The translations under genes were made by a program, and so were the position numbers. Shown one piece after another: positions 1 to 7,057 of a DNA stretch of 27,536 bases. The stretch spans positions 1-27,536 of the forward strand of contig CANNBA010000019.1 of NCBI GenBank assembly GCA_947502765.1, given 5' to 3'. Source of the stretch: BACL11 sp945865535. GTDB taxonomy: Bacteria; Bacteroidota; Bacteroidia; Flavobacteriales; BACL11. A model generated the notes under the pieces. It did not search any database. It was not told the origin of the DNA and saw only the letters and a list, made by a program, of their open reading frames with translations. The number at the start of each line of letters is the position of its first letter. Position 1 is the stretch's first letter.

Positions 1-135
1 AATGATTATTTGGTTCAAAACCCTTCTGCTACTTTTTGTGTAAGAGCAGTTGGCGAGAGCATGAAAGACGCAGGCATAAAGAGCGGAGATATTATGATTG
101 TAGACAAATCATTAGAACCAAATTTACCTAAATAA
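1..135 (+). pseudogene. umuD: UmuD-type S24 peptidase, 3' fragment with truncated C-terminus
   Basis: Frame 1 reads in from outside the window and ends at TAA 133-135 after 44 residues. The stretch NPSATFCVRAVGESMKDAG followed by KSGDIMIVDKSLEP matches the middle of UmuD/LexA-type S24 peptidases; the Ser of GESM is the expected nucleophile. In intact family members roughly 60-70 more residues follow the SLEP motif, including the catalytic Lys. Here the protein ends four residues later (NLPK), so the catalytic dyad cannot be complete. UmuD is the accessory subunit of the error-prone polymerase UmuC. I infer a gene cut by recombination just after base 120. It lies on the 3' side of a tRNA gene, where integrative elements usually insert. 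The N-terminal part is outside the window and cannot be judged. Confidence 0.7.
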
Positions 136-174
136 GAAAATTTAAAACTTTTATTATGAAGCAAAAAGTCAATT

Positions 175-194
175 TGTTGCACCTATGTTGCACC
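175..194 (+). repeat. Direct repeat pair TGTTGCACC, 11-bp period
   Basis: Two exact copies of TGTTGCACC start at 175 and 186, i.e. one helical turn apart. They lie between the truncated umuD stub and the tRNA-Met terminator. Read as TTGCACC-N4-TTGCACC they resemble TTGTACC-N4-TTGTACC on the minus strand near 27261-27280. Their function is unknown; protein-binding or recombination half-sites are possible. Confidence 0.6.
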
Positions 195-215
195 CCTCCG
201 TTTTTTGAGCATAAA

Positions 216-239
216 AAAAGACCCAAAAAAGGGTCTTTT
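216..239. terminator. Bidirectional intrinsic terminator
   Basis: AAAAGACCC (216-224) pairs perfectly with GGGTCTTTT (231-239) around an AAAAAA loop. The stem has U-rich flanks on either strand. It sits just past the 3' end of the minus-strand tRNA and can also stop readthrough from the truncated umuD side. Confidence 0.85.
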
Positions 240-247
240 ATATCTAG

Positions 248-321
248 TAGCGTGAGGGAGATTTGAACTCCCGACCTCAGGGTTATGAATCCTGCGCTCT
301 AACCAACTGAGCTACCACGCC
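248..321 (-). tRNA. tRNA-Met (anticodon CAU)
   Basis: The minus strand folds as a standard 74-nt cloverleaf. The acceptor is GGCGTGG (315-321), the D-loop region contains AGCTCAGTTGG, and the anticodon loop is TTCATAA giving CAU. The T arm includes GGTTCAAATC-like GAGTTCAAATCTC, and the discriminator base is A at 248. CCA is not encoded. The anticodon stem has one A-C mismatch next to the loop. The 5' half resembles elongator Met; a CAU anticodon could also mark an Ile tRNA modified to lysidine, so the amino-acid assignment is slightly less certain than the tRNA itself. Confidence 0.93.
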
Positions 322-334
322 AAATTTAAGGCTG

Positions 335-342
335 CAAATATA
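335..342 (-). promoter_or_regulatory. -7 box (TATATTTG) for the tRNA-Met gene
   Basis: CAAATATA on the plus strand is TATATTTG on the minus strand, matching the Bacteroidota -7 consensus TAnnTTTG, about 14 bp upstream of the mature tRNA 5' end. I see no clear -33 TTG at the usual spacing. Confidence 0.45.
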
Positions 343-380
343 TTCTTTTCACTAATTGTTAAATCTATTTTTCAAAAAAA

Positions 381-1124
381 TTAACTCCTACCCTTTTCCT
401 TTAAAACATTTGTGTAATGCTTTAATGATCTTAATATTAGAACTAGAATGAGAGTAGCAATTAAAATCTGCAAACTAAAAGTTGAAATACCCCATTTATT
501 GGATATAAAATATGTTCTAAATCCTTCAACAAAAGTAAAACCAATTACTGTTGCAAGAATACTCGCATACTCTCTTCTTAATATCGTTATAATTGAAAAA
601 GGAGTATCTGATTTTTTAAAATTGAATACCGCTGGTATAAAAGCAGGTAAAGAATTGGACCAATTTATATAATCATTACCAAATTTTCTTTCCAAAAATC
701 TCTCTTCAGCAAACATTATTCTTTCATAGTAAAGCCAAAAAAGCAAACTCATAATCACTATAAAATAAATATTGAAAGTAGCCACAGCTATTCCAAGCCA
801 AATAAGATAATTACCTAAATATAAAGGATGCCTAAGCATAGAATACATTCCTGTTGAATTCAAAACAATTGCAACTTGCTCTTTAGTATTGCGCCCGCTT
901 GTTCCTAAAGGAGTAGTTCCAATAGTATAAAAGCGAACTAAAAATCCAATAACAGAAACTGTAATAGCAGAAAACAAAAAGTAAGTTTGAACTTGCTCAC
1001 TGATATTACTATAATCTGTTAAATAAATAAAAGGTACTGCCAAAATAAATAAAAGAACTGGAAATTGCCCTCTATATTTAAACAAGAAATTGCCTTGCTT
1101 TTCCATTGATTGTAGTAACGCCAT
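381..1124 (-). CDS. Isoprenylcysteine carboxyl methyltransferase-like membrane protein
   Basis: This 247-residue protein is very hydrophobic, with roughly six membrane segments. Near residues 95-108 it has RHPLYLGNYLIWLG and about 40 residues later EERFLERKFGNDY. This pair (RHP...Y, then EE..L...FG..Y..Y/W) is the signature of the ICMT/PEMT-like methyltransferases, which methylate lipids or prenylated compounds using S-adenosylmethionine bound within the membrane. Bacterial substrates are mostly unknown, so I infer only a membrane methyltransferase. A further hydrophobic region of about 70 residues after the catalytic motifs resembles an added C-terminal membrane domain. The start at 1124 is preceded by an A/T-rich leader and a matching -7 box; Met7 is an alternative start. 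The gene stands alone, divergent from the lptG operon. Confidence 0.75.
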   Translation of the reverse strand: MALLQSMEKQGNFLFKYRGQFPVLLFILAVPFIYLTDYSNISEQVQTYFLFSAITVSVIGFLVRFYTIGTTPLGTSGRNTKEQVAIVLNSTGMYSMLRHPLYLGNYLIWLGIAVATFNIYFIVIMSLLFWLYYERIMFAEERFLERKFGNDYINWSNSLPAFIPAVFNFKKSDTPFSIITILRREYASILATVIGFTFVEGFRTYFISNKWGISTFSLQILIATLILVLILRSLKHYTNVLKEKGRS

Positions 1125-1139
1125 AATATAGTATCTTTG
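1110..1139 (+). promoter_or_regulatory. Promoter for the lptG transcript
   Basis: TATCTTTG at 1132-1139 fits the -7 consensus TAnnTTTG, with a TTG at 1110-1112 giving a 19-bp spacer. It overlaps the start of the divergent methyltransferase gene. Transcription would begin near 1146, upstream of the small ORF at 1170 and of lptG at 1259. Confidence 0.55.
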
Positions 1140-1152
1140 TAAAATTCGTTTG

Positions 1153-1186
1153 CAAACTTATTAAAACAAATGTCCTATTTATCAAA
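1153..1186 (-). promoter_or_regulatory. Promoter for the ICMT-like gene
   Basis: CAAACTTA at 1153-1160 is TAAGTTTG on the minus strand (TAnnTTTG), with TTTG (CAAA at 1183-1186) 22 bp further upstream. The -7 box lies about 28 bp before the start codon. It is interleaved with the plus-strand lptG promoter, so the two transcripts overlap at their 5' ends. Confidence 0.45.
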
Positions 1187-1262
1187 AAACACATTTAAAA
1201 TACTGATAAATATATCTTCAAGAACACCATTTAATGATCATTTTAATTTAGATGCTCTATGA
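1170..1262 (+). CDS. Possible 30-residue leader ORF overlapping lptG
   Basis: ATG at 1170 opens 30 codons beginning MSYLSKNTFKILINISSR and ending LDAL, with TGA at 1260-1262. The stop overlaps the lptG ATG (1259-1261) as ATGA, the classic arrangement for translational coupling. The ATG follows AAAACAA, an A-rich leader usual in this phylum, and lies about 24 nt after the predicted transcription start. I recognise no homolog. It may be a leader peptide coupling ribosome flow into lptG, or a chance ORF. Only the geometry supports it. Confidence 0.35.
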   Translation: MSYLSKNTFKILINISSRTPFNDHFNLDAL

Positions 1263-2629
1263 AACGGCTTCACCTTTTTCTTATAAAATCATTTCTAGGA
1301 CCATTTATAGCCACTTTTTTTATTGCTATATTCCTATTATTAATGCAATTTCTCTGGAAATATATTGATGATTTAGTAGGTAAAGGATTAGAATTCACTC
1401 AAATTGCTGAACTGTTATTTTATGCATCTGCTAGATTTGTTCCGATAGCACTTCCAATTGCCACCTTACTATCCTCAGTTATGGTATTTGGAAAACTTGG
1501 AGCACAATACGAACTTGTAGCCCTAAAAGCTTCAGGAATATCACTTTACAAACTATTATTACCACTTGTTTTGTTAGTGTTGTTTTTTAGTTATGGCTCC
1601 TTTTTATTTTCAAATTATGTCATGCCTATTGCCAATCTTAAAAATGGCTCCATGATATATGATATTCAGAGAAAAAAACCAGCCTTAAACATTAAAGAAG
1701 GAATCTTTTACAAAGAAATTGAGGGATTCAGCATTAAAGTAAATGAAAAAGATGCTGATGGAGTTACATTAAAAGATATCCTTATTTATGATCATACTTC
1801 TGGAGAGGGAAATAATCAGGTACTAATTGCTGAGAGTGGCAAAATGCAACTCACTGCTGATGAAAGGTTTTTAGAGCTTATTCTATATAACGGATATTCC
1901 TATATTGATATTCAAGATAAAAAAAGTAAGAACGATAATCCTTTTAGAACTACACACTTTGGGGAAAATCTTATTCGATTTGATTTAGAAAGTTTCAAAA
2001 CTATCCAAAATAGTGAAGCCCTTTACAAAGGCCATTATGCCATGCTAAATAATAAACAATTAACTAGCGCTATTGATTCTTTACAGCTTAGATATGAAGA
2101 AAAAGAACTACTCTTTAAAACTAATATTTCAAATAAATATAAAAATACCATAATTGTAGATAGCACTTTTGTTGCTACTCTAGCTCCAACAAATAAAGAA
2201 CAACAATATAATATTGCAATAAATAATGTTAGATCCCTAGAATCAATTGCGAAATCAAACAAAGATGATTTAGAGTATCAAAAAATAATAATCACAAAAC
2301 ATAAAATTGAGTGGCACAGAAAAATCAGTTTAGCAGTTGCCTGCTTACTATTATTTCTAATTGGCGCTCCTCTTGGTTCTATTATCAGAAAAGGAGGTTT
2401 TGGTATTCCTGTATTAGTTTCTGTTCTATTTTTCATCTTGTTTCATGTGCTAAATATGATTGGGGAAAAAGCAACCAAAGAATTAAGTATGCAAGCTTAT
2501 GAAGGCATGTGGCTAGCCAATATAGCGTTTCTCCCTATTGCAATATTCTTGATTTATAAAGCAAAAAATGATGCAGCGCTTTTTGATTTCACACGATTAA
2601 TTCTTGTTTTTAATCGCTTTAAAAAATAA
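1259..2629 (+). CDS. lptG: LptF/LptG-family lipopolysaccharide export permease
   Basis: The 456-residue protein has the YjgP/YjgQ layout: three N-terminal membrane helices within residues ~10-120 (including the conserved PIALPIATLLSSVMVFGKL), a large periplasmic beta-rich domain (~130-340), and three C-terminal helices (~348-440, with IGAPLGSIIRKGG, a family hallmark). LptF and LptG are the membrane subunits that, with the LptB ATPase, pull LPS from the inner membrane onto the Lpt bridge. Bacteroidota carry two such paralogs at separate loci, and LptF versus LptG cannot be settled from one copy; lptG is the usual label. The periplasmic domain is larger than in Proteobacteria (about 360 aa there), as is normal for this phylum. 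The start overlaps a 30-codon ORF as ATGA. Confidence 0.9.
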   Translation: MKRLHLFLIKSFLGPFIATFFIAIFLLLMQFLWKYIDDLVGKGLEFTQIAELLFYASARFVPIALPIATLLSSVMVFGKLGAQYELVALKASGISLYKLLLPLVLLVLFFSYGSFLFSNYVMPIANLKNGSMIYDIQRKKPALNIKEGIFYKEIEGFSIKVNEKDADGVTLKDILIYDHTSGEGNNQVLIAESGKMQLTADERFLELILYNGYSYIDIQDKKSKNDNPFRTTHFGENLIRFDLESFKTIQNSEALYKGHYAMLNNKQLTSAIDSLQLRYEEKELLFKTNISNKYKNTIIVDSTFVATLAPTNKEQQYNIAINNVRSLESIAKSNKDDLEYQKIIITKHKIEWHRKISLAVACLLLFLIGAPLGSIIRKGGFGIPVLVSVLFFILFHVLNMIGEKATKELSMQAYEGMWLANIAFLPIAIFLIYKAKNDAALFDFTRLILVFNRFKK

Positions 2630-2651
2630 AATACAATAGCATAAATTGTAT

Positions 2652-2659
2652 TACTTTTG
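2652..2659 (+). promoter_or_regulatory. -7 box (TACTTTTG) for ribBA
   Basis: TACTTTTG fits TAnnTTTG and would start transcription near 2666, giving a leader of about 12 nt before ATG 2678. This rules out the upstream in-frame TTG at 2657 as the start. No good -33 TTG is visible, and readthrough from lptG is also possible. Confidence 0.5.
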
Positions 2660-2677
2660 CAACTTCAAAGAATAAAT

Positions 2678-3889
2678 ATGAAATTCAACACTATAGAGGA
2701 AGCAATTACGGATATCAAAGCAGGAAAAGTGGTGATTGTAATTGATGATGAGAATAGAGAGAATGAAGGAGATTTTGTAGCAGCCGCTGAAATGGTAACC
2801 CCTAAAATGATTAATTTCATGGCTACCCATGGAAGAGGACTGATCTGCACTCCTTTATTAGAAAGCAGGTGTGAAGAATTAGGACTTGATCTAATGATAG
2901 GAAAAAACTCTGCTGCATTTGAAACTCCTTTTACTATCTCTGTTGATTTAATAGCAAATGGCTGTACAACTGGAATTTCAGCTCAAGATAGAGCAAAAAC
3001 TATTAAAGCATTAGCTGACCTAAATACAAAAGCAGAAGAATTTGGAAAACCAGGACATATTTTTCCTTTAAAAGCAAGTGAAGGTGGCGTACTTAGAAGA
3101 GCAGGACACACAGAAGCCGCAATTGACTTAGCAAGACTCTCAGGTTTATATCCTGCGGGAGTTATTGTTGAAATTCTGAATGAAGACGGTACTATGGCAA
3201 GAACAGCTGAATTATTTAAGATTGCTCAAAAATTTGATTTAAAATTTATTACAATTAAAGATTTAATTGAGTATCGAATAAAAAATGAATCTCTAATTAC
3301 TGAAGAAGCTTTAGTAGAATTACCCACAGAGTTTGGTGATTTTAAAATGAAAGCTTTTAAACAAACCACTAATGGACAATTGCATTTAGCAATCTATAAA
3401 GGGGAATGGGTAAAAGATGAAGAAGTGCTTGTAAGAGTTCATTCTTCTTGCCTTACTGGTGATATATTCAGTAGTTGCAGATGTGATTGTGGCCCTCAAC
3501 TACATCAAGCTTTAAAACAAATTGAAGCTGCCGGAAAAGGCCTTTTAGTTTATATGAATCAAGAAGGTAGAGGAATCGGACTACTAAATAAACTAAAAGC
3601 TTACGAGTTACAAGAAAATGGCAGAGATACTGTGGAAGCAAATATTGAGCTTGGCTTTAATCCAGATGATAGAGATTATGGAATAGGCGCTCAAATAATC
3701 AGAGCTATGAAGGTTTCTAAAATTAAATTACTGAGTAATAATCCTAAAAAAAGAGTTGGTCTTATTGGCTATGGGATTGAAATTGTTGAAACCGTTGCAA
3801 TTGAAATTAAATCAACCCAGCATAATAAATTATATCTTAAAACTAAGAGAGATAAAATGGGTCATTCATTAAAAAATCTTGATGAATAA
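2678..3889 (+). CDS. ribBA: Bifunctional RibBA: DHBP synthase / GTP cyclohydrolase II
   Basis: This enzyme catalyses two entry steps of riboflavin synthesis: ribulose 5-phosphate to 3,4-dihydroxy-2-butanone 4-phosphate, and GTP to the pyrimidine precursor. The N-terminal ~200 residues show RibB motifs DDENRENEGDF, GHIFPL and TEAAIDLARLSG. The C-terminal ~200 show RibA motifs RVHSSCLTGD, the zinc cysteines in SSCRCDCGPQ, and NQEGRGIGLLNK. Both catalytic halves look intact, so this is not the degenerate RibBX form. I start it at ATG 2678 (403 aa) rather than the in-frame TTG 2657, because the -7 box overlaps that TTG and RibBA proteins begin directly with sequence like MKFNTIEEAI. The 3' end overlaps tsaD by 8 nt. 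Confidence 0.95.
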   Translation: MKFNTIEEAITDIKAGKVVIVIDDENRENEGDFVAAAEMVTPKMINFMATHGRGLICTPLLESRCEELGLDLMIGKNSAAFETPFTISVDLIANGCTTGISAQDRAKTIKALADLNTKAEEFGKPGHIFPLKASEGGVLRRAGHTEAAIDLARLSGLYPAGVIVEILNEDGTMARTAELFKIAQKFDLKFITIKDLIEYRIKNESLITEEALVELPTEFGDFKMKAFKQTTNGQLHLAIYKGEWVKDEEVLVRVHSSCLTGDIFSSCRCDCGPQLHQALKQIEAAGKGLLVYMNQEGRGIGLLNKLKAYELQENGRDTVEANIELGFNPDDRDYGIGAQIIRAMKVSKIKLLSNNPKKRVGLIGYGIEIVETVAIEIKSTQHNKLYLKTKRDKMGHSLKNLDE

Positions 3890-4898
3890 AGAGCCTATCA
3901 TATTAGGAATTGAATCCTCTTGTGATGATACCTCAGCTGCAATTTTAGAAGGAAAAAAAATACTATCAAATGAGATCGCTAATCAAAAAGTTCATGCTCT
4001 TTATGGCGGTGTTGTTCCTGAATTAGCTTCACGAGCACACCAACAGAATATCATACCTGTAGTGGATGCAGCAATTAAAAAAGCGAATATACAAAAAGAA
4101 GCTATAAACGCTATTGCTTTTACTCAAGGACCAGGATTATTAGGCTCTTTATTAGTAGGAAGCTCCTTTGCAAAATCATTTGCAATGGGAATGGGAATCC
4201 CATTAATTAGCGTAAATCATATGCAAGCGCATATTCTAGCTCATTTTATTGATGAGGGCAAACCAATGCCTAAATTTCCATTCTTATGCTTAACTGTATC
4301 TGGAGGTCATACCCAAATAGTTAAAGTGGATAGTGCTAGTAATATGATTGTTATTGGAAAAACTCTGGATGATGCGGCCGGTGAAGCTTTTGATAAATCA
4401 GCTAAAATTTTAGGGCTTCCATACCCAGGAGGACCCTTAATTGATAAATATGCCACTAAAGGAAATATACAGGCTTTTGAGTTTGGAAAACCAACAGTAA
4501 AAAATTTAGATTTTAGCTTTAGTGGACTCAAAACTTCTATCCTTTATAAAGTACAAAATAACATCATAAAAAACCCTACGTTTATTGAAGAAAACCTAGA
4601 AAACTTATGCGCATCAATTCAGCATAGCATTGTTACTATTTTATTAGAAAAACTGCAAAAAGCTATTAAGCAAACAGGAATTAAACAAATAGCTATTGCT
4701 GGAGGAGTATCTGCTAATTCATACCTTAGAAGTGAATTGCAAAAATTAGCTGATGAAAAAAAATACCAGTTATATATTCCTAAATTTGAGTATTGTACTG
4801 ATAATGCCGCTATGATAGCAATTTCAGGATATTTTAAATACTTAAATAAAGATTTTGCCAGCCAAAGTGAGACTGCATCAGCTTCCCTAGCCTTTTAA
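3882..4898 (+). CDS. tsaD: tRNA N6-adenosine threonylcarbamoyltransferase TsaD
   Basis: TsaD transfers the threonylcarbamoyl group from the TsaC product to A37 of ANN-decoding tRNAs, acting with TsaB and TsaE. The 338-residue protein shows the full family pattern: ILGIESSCDDTSAAI at the N-terminus, GGVVPELASRAH, FTQGPGLLGSLLVG, the metal-binding HMQAH near residue 110, LTVSGGHTQ, DDAAGEAFDK, and AGGVSANSYLR plus TDNAAMIA near the C-terminus. The ATG at 3882 overlaps the ribBA stop; the TTG three bases earlier is not needed. The 3' end overlaps the convergent hydrolase gene by 12 nt, with no terminator visible between them. Confidence 0.97.
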   Translation: MNKEPIILGIESSCDDTSAAILEGKKILSNEIANQKVHALYGGVVPELASRAHQQNIIPVVDAAIKKANIQKEAINAIAFTQGPGLLGSLLVGSSFAKSFAMGMGIPLISVNHMQAHILAHFIDEGKPMPKFPFLCLTVSGGHTQIVKVDSASNMIVIGKTLDDAAGEAFDKSAKILGLPYPGGPLIDKYATKGNIQAFEFGKPTVKNLDFSFSGLKTSILYKVQNNIIKNPTFIEENLENLCASIQHSIVTILLEKLQKAIKQTGIKQIAIAGGVSANSYLRSELQKLADEKKYQLYIPKFEYCTDNAAMIAISGYFKYLNKDFASQSETASASLAF

Positions 4899-5711
4899 AA
4901 AATCTATTGTAGTATCTATAGCTTCCTTAAGATGTTTAGGAAAAGCTGTTAAATTATAAGGATGAGCTCCATCAAAAACATGATTGGCTCCCTTAATAAT
5001 ATGTAACTGAGTTTTTGAATTCCAATTTTTAATATTATGTGCTTCATCAATCATAACAGTAGGATCAGCATCACCATGAACATGTAAATGTGGTACTTTC
5101 ATATTGCTTACTGCTTTTTTAATATCTAATCTCTGTGCATTAGCGACACAGTTTTCATAAAACTGATAATACAAAGGCATATTCTGTTTTGTACGCCCAT
5201 TATAAACATAAGCAACATTTATTGCTTTCCACTTTTCAGCTTTTTCATAAACTGGCAATTTAGCCAAAAAATTAGATGGAGATGCCCAGCTCACCACATT
5301 TAAAATACCATCATCTTCTACTGATTTAAGCATAGAAATTGCTCCTCCTCTACTATGACCAAACAAAGTAATTTTGGGATTTGAAAATTCGTTTTTCACC
5401 CAACTAATTACCAAACCTAAATCATCTAATTCCTTACAGAAATTGTTATTTCCAAAAGCATCTAAATCAACAAAATCACAAGGATTATCAATAGAAGTTC
5501 CATTGTATGAAAAATTAAATTTTACAAATACAAAGCCATTACTCGCAAAGTGCTCTGCAATTTTATTGAAAGGCCCCCAATCTTTAAACCCTTTAAAACC
5601 ATGAGAAAAAATAATAACTTTATTACTAGCATTATGCTCAGAAAGAGTTGTGTCAATTAAGATATCTTTTGTAGAAGAGCCTTGGATTATTGTATTGAAT
5701 TTTTTAAACAT
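4887..5711 (-). CDS. Alpha/beta-hydrolase (dienelactone hydrolase/BAAT-like)
   Basis: The 274-residue protein has an alpha/beta-hydrolase fold signature: IIFSHGFKGFKDWG (oxyanion region, residues 33-46), nucleophile elbow GHSRGG with Ser120, acid residue in HGDADPTV (Asp214 or Asp216), and His244 in GANHVFDGAHPY. The triad therefore looks complete. There is no signal peptide, so it is probably a cytoplasmic esterase or peptidase-like hydrolase with unknown substrate. It lies 59 bp downstream of sucC on the same strand, but a strong hairpin terminator between them (5724-5750) suggests mostly separate expression or partial readthrough. Its 3' end overlaps tsaD by 12 nt, tail to tail. Confidence 0.8.
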   Translation of the reverse strand: MFKKFNTIIQGSSTKDILIDTTLSEHNASNKVIIFSHGFKGFKDWGPFNKIAEHFASNGFVFVKFNFSYNGTSIDNPCDFVDLDAFGNNNFCKELDDLGLVISWVKNEFSNPKITLFGHSRGGAISMLKSVEDDGILNVVSWASPSNFLAKLPVYEKAEKWKAINVAYVYNGRTKQNMPLYYQFYENCVANAQRLDIKKAVSNMKVPHLHVHGDADPTVMIDEAHNIKNWNSKTQLHIIKGANHVFDGAHPYNLTAFPKHLKEAIDTTIDFLKG

Positions 5712-5723
5712 ACTATAAAAACA

Positions 5724-5750
5724 AAAAATCCAAGGATTGTTTGGATTTTT
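5724..5750 (-). terminator. Intrinsic terminator after sucC
   Basis: AAAAATCCAA (5724-5733) pairs perfectly with TTGGATTTTT (5741-5750) around a 7-nt loop, followed on the minus strand by T-rich sequence. It lies 21 bp past the sucC stop and about 13 bp before the hydrolase start, so it would separate or attenuate the two genes. Confidence 0.8.
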
Positions 5751-5770
5751 AAATATTTTGTTATTTAAAA

Positions 5771-6961
5771 TTAAGCTAAAACTTCTGCAACTTTATCAGC
5801 TGCCTCTTGAAGTAAAATAACAGATTCAACTTTAAGCCCGCTTGCATCAATTAATTGTTTAGCTTCTACTGCATTAGTACCTTGTAAACGAACAATAAGA
5901 GGGATCTTTATATCTCCTATATTTTTATACGCATCTACTATACCTTGGGCTACTCTATCGCACCTTACAATACCACCAAAAATATTAATTAATATGGCTT
6001 TTACATTTGGATCTTTTAAAATAATACGGAATGCTTGCTCTACTCTTTTTGCATCAGCAGTACCCCCAACATCCAAAAAGTTTGCAGGATTTCCTCCTGC
6101 CATTTTAATGATATCCATAGTAGCCATAGCAAGTCCTGCCCCATTTACCATACAACCCACATTTCCATCCAATTTTACAAAATTAAGCCCATATTCACCC
6201 GCTTCAACTTCAGTAGCATCTTCTTCTCTTTTATCTCTTAATGCGATATAATCTTTATGTCTAAAAAGCGAATTATTATCAATAGTTACTTTAGCATCAA
6301 CAGCCATAATTTTATCATCAGAGGTCTTTAATACTGGGTTAATCTCGAATAAAGAAGCGTCCGTTTTGTCATATGCCGTATAAAGGCTAGCAACAAATTT
6401 TGTCATTTCTTCAAATGTAGCTCCATGAAGTCCTAAATTTGTAGCAATTTTTATACACTGCTCATCTGTAATTCCTAACTTAGGAACTATTTCTTCTGTA
6501 AAAATTAAATGTGGAGTTTCTTCAGCAACTTTTTCAATATCCATACCCCCTTCTGTTGAATACATTATCATGTTTCTTCCAGTAGATCTATTTAATAAAA
6601 CCGACATATAAAACTCTGAAGTTTTGCTTTCTCCTGGATAATAAACATCTTCAGTAATTAATACTTGATGTACTAATTTTCCCTCCTTTGAAGTTTGTGG
6701 CGTTATCAAGTGCATTCCTAAAATATCATTAGAAAGTGACTTAACCTCCTCTAATGATTTTGCTAATTTTATTCCCCCACCTTTTCCTCTACCTCCAGCA
6801 TGTACTTGAGCTTTTACAACCCACCAACTAGTACCCGTTTGAGCAGTTAGTTTTTGGGCAGCTGCTACAGCCTCTTTAGGAGTTGAAGCAACTATGCCTC
6901 TTTGTATTCTAACCCCAAAGCTATTTAGCAATTCTTTTCCTTGATATTCGTGTAAATTCAT
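5771..6961 (-). CDS. sucC: Succinate-CoA ligase, beta subunit
   Basis: SucC carries the nucleotide-binding ATP-grasp domain of succinyl-CoA synthetase, which makes ATP or GTP from succinyl-CoA in the TCA cycle together with SucD. The 396-residue length is typical. The N-terminus MNLHEYQGKELL, the ATP-grasp segment with VVKAQVHAGGRGKGGGIK, the Mg-binding region FEINPVLKTSDDKIMAVDAK, and the C-terminal GGIVRCDRVAQGIV and RLQGTNAVEAK are all diagnostic. No sucD is adjacent, which is common in Bacteroidota. A strong promoter (TTTG-18 bp-TACTTTTG) lies upstream and a terminator follows, so it is monocistronic or nearly so. Confidence 0.97.
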   Translation of the reverse strand: MNLHEYQGKELLNSFGVRIQRGIVASTPKEAVAAAQKLTAQTGTSWWVVKAQVHAGGRGKGGGIKLAKSLEEVKSLSNDILGMHLITPQTSKEGKLVHQVLITEDVYYPGESKTSEFYMSVLLNRSTGRNMIMYSTEGGMDIEKVAEETPHLIFTEEIVPKLGITDEQCIKIATNLGLHGATFEEMTKFVASLYTAYDKTDASLFEINPVLKTSDDKIMAVDAKVTIDNNSLFRHKDYIALRDKREEDATEVEAGEYGLNFVKLDGNVGCMVNGAGLAMATMDIIKMAGGNPANFLDVGGTADAKRVEQAFRIILKDPNVKAILINIFGGIVRCDRVAQGIVDAYKNIGDIKIPLIVRLQGTNAVEAKQLIDASGLKVESVILLQEAADKVAEVLA

Positions 6962-6980
6962 GAGCTCTTTTTTAGATTGG

Positions 6981-7010
6981 CAAAAGTATAGGATTGATTT
7001 TAATTACAAA
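6981..7010 (-). promoter_or_regulatory. Canonical Bacteroidota promoter for sucC
   Basis: On the minus strand TTTG (7007-7010) is followed after 18 bp by TACTTTTG (6981-6988), matching the -33 TTTG / -7 TAnnTTTG consensus. The -7 box lies 19 bp upstream of the sucC start. It is the best-formed promoter in the window, as expected for a TCA-cycle gene. Confidence 0.8.
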
Positions 7011-7030
7011 CTTCTATTTGAATTAAATTA

Positions 7031-7038
7031 TATATTTG
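7031..7038 (+). promoter_or_regulatory. -7 box (TATATTTG) for the DUF5916 gene
   Basis: TATATTTG fits the -7 consensus and lies 19 bp before the start codon at 7058. No -33 TTG occurs at normal spacing (TTTG at 7017-7020 is only 10 bp away), so the promoter may need an activator or be weak. Confidence 0.45.
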
Positions 7039-7057
7039 CCTGCAAATTTTCCCCCTG

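Noticed and set aside
448..672. Plus-strand ORF of 74 codons inside the ICMT-like gene
   Set aside because: It is antisense to the methyltransferase frame with conserved motifs and shows no recognisable protein features.
2657..2677. TTG start of ribBA seven codons upstream
   Set aside because: The TTG is part of the -7 box TACTTTTG, so it would not be in the transcript.
2630..2677. FMN riboswitch upstream of ribBA
   Set aside because: The space between lptG and ribBA is only 48 bp and the predicted leader about 12 nt, far too short for an RFN element.
5994..6251. Plus-strand ORF of 85 codons inside sucC
   Set aside because: It lies antisense to a clearly conserved sucC frame, has no promoter and reads low-complexity Ser/Pro/Ile-rich sequence.
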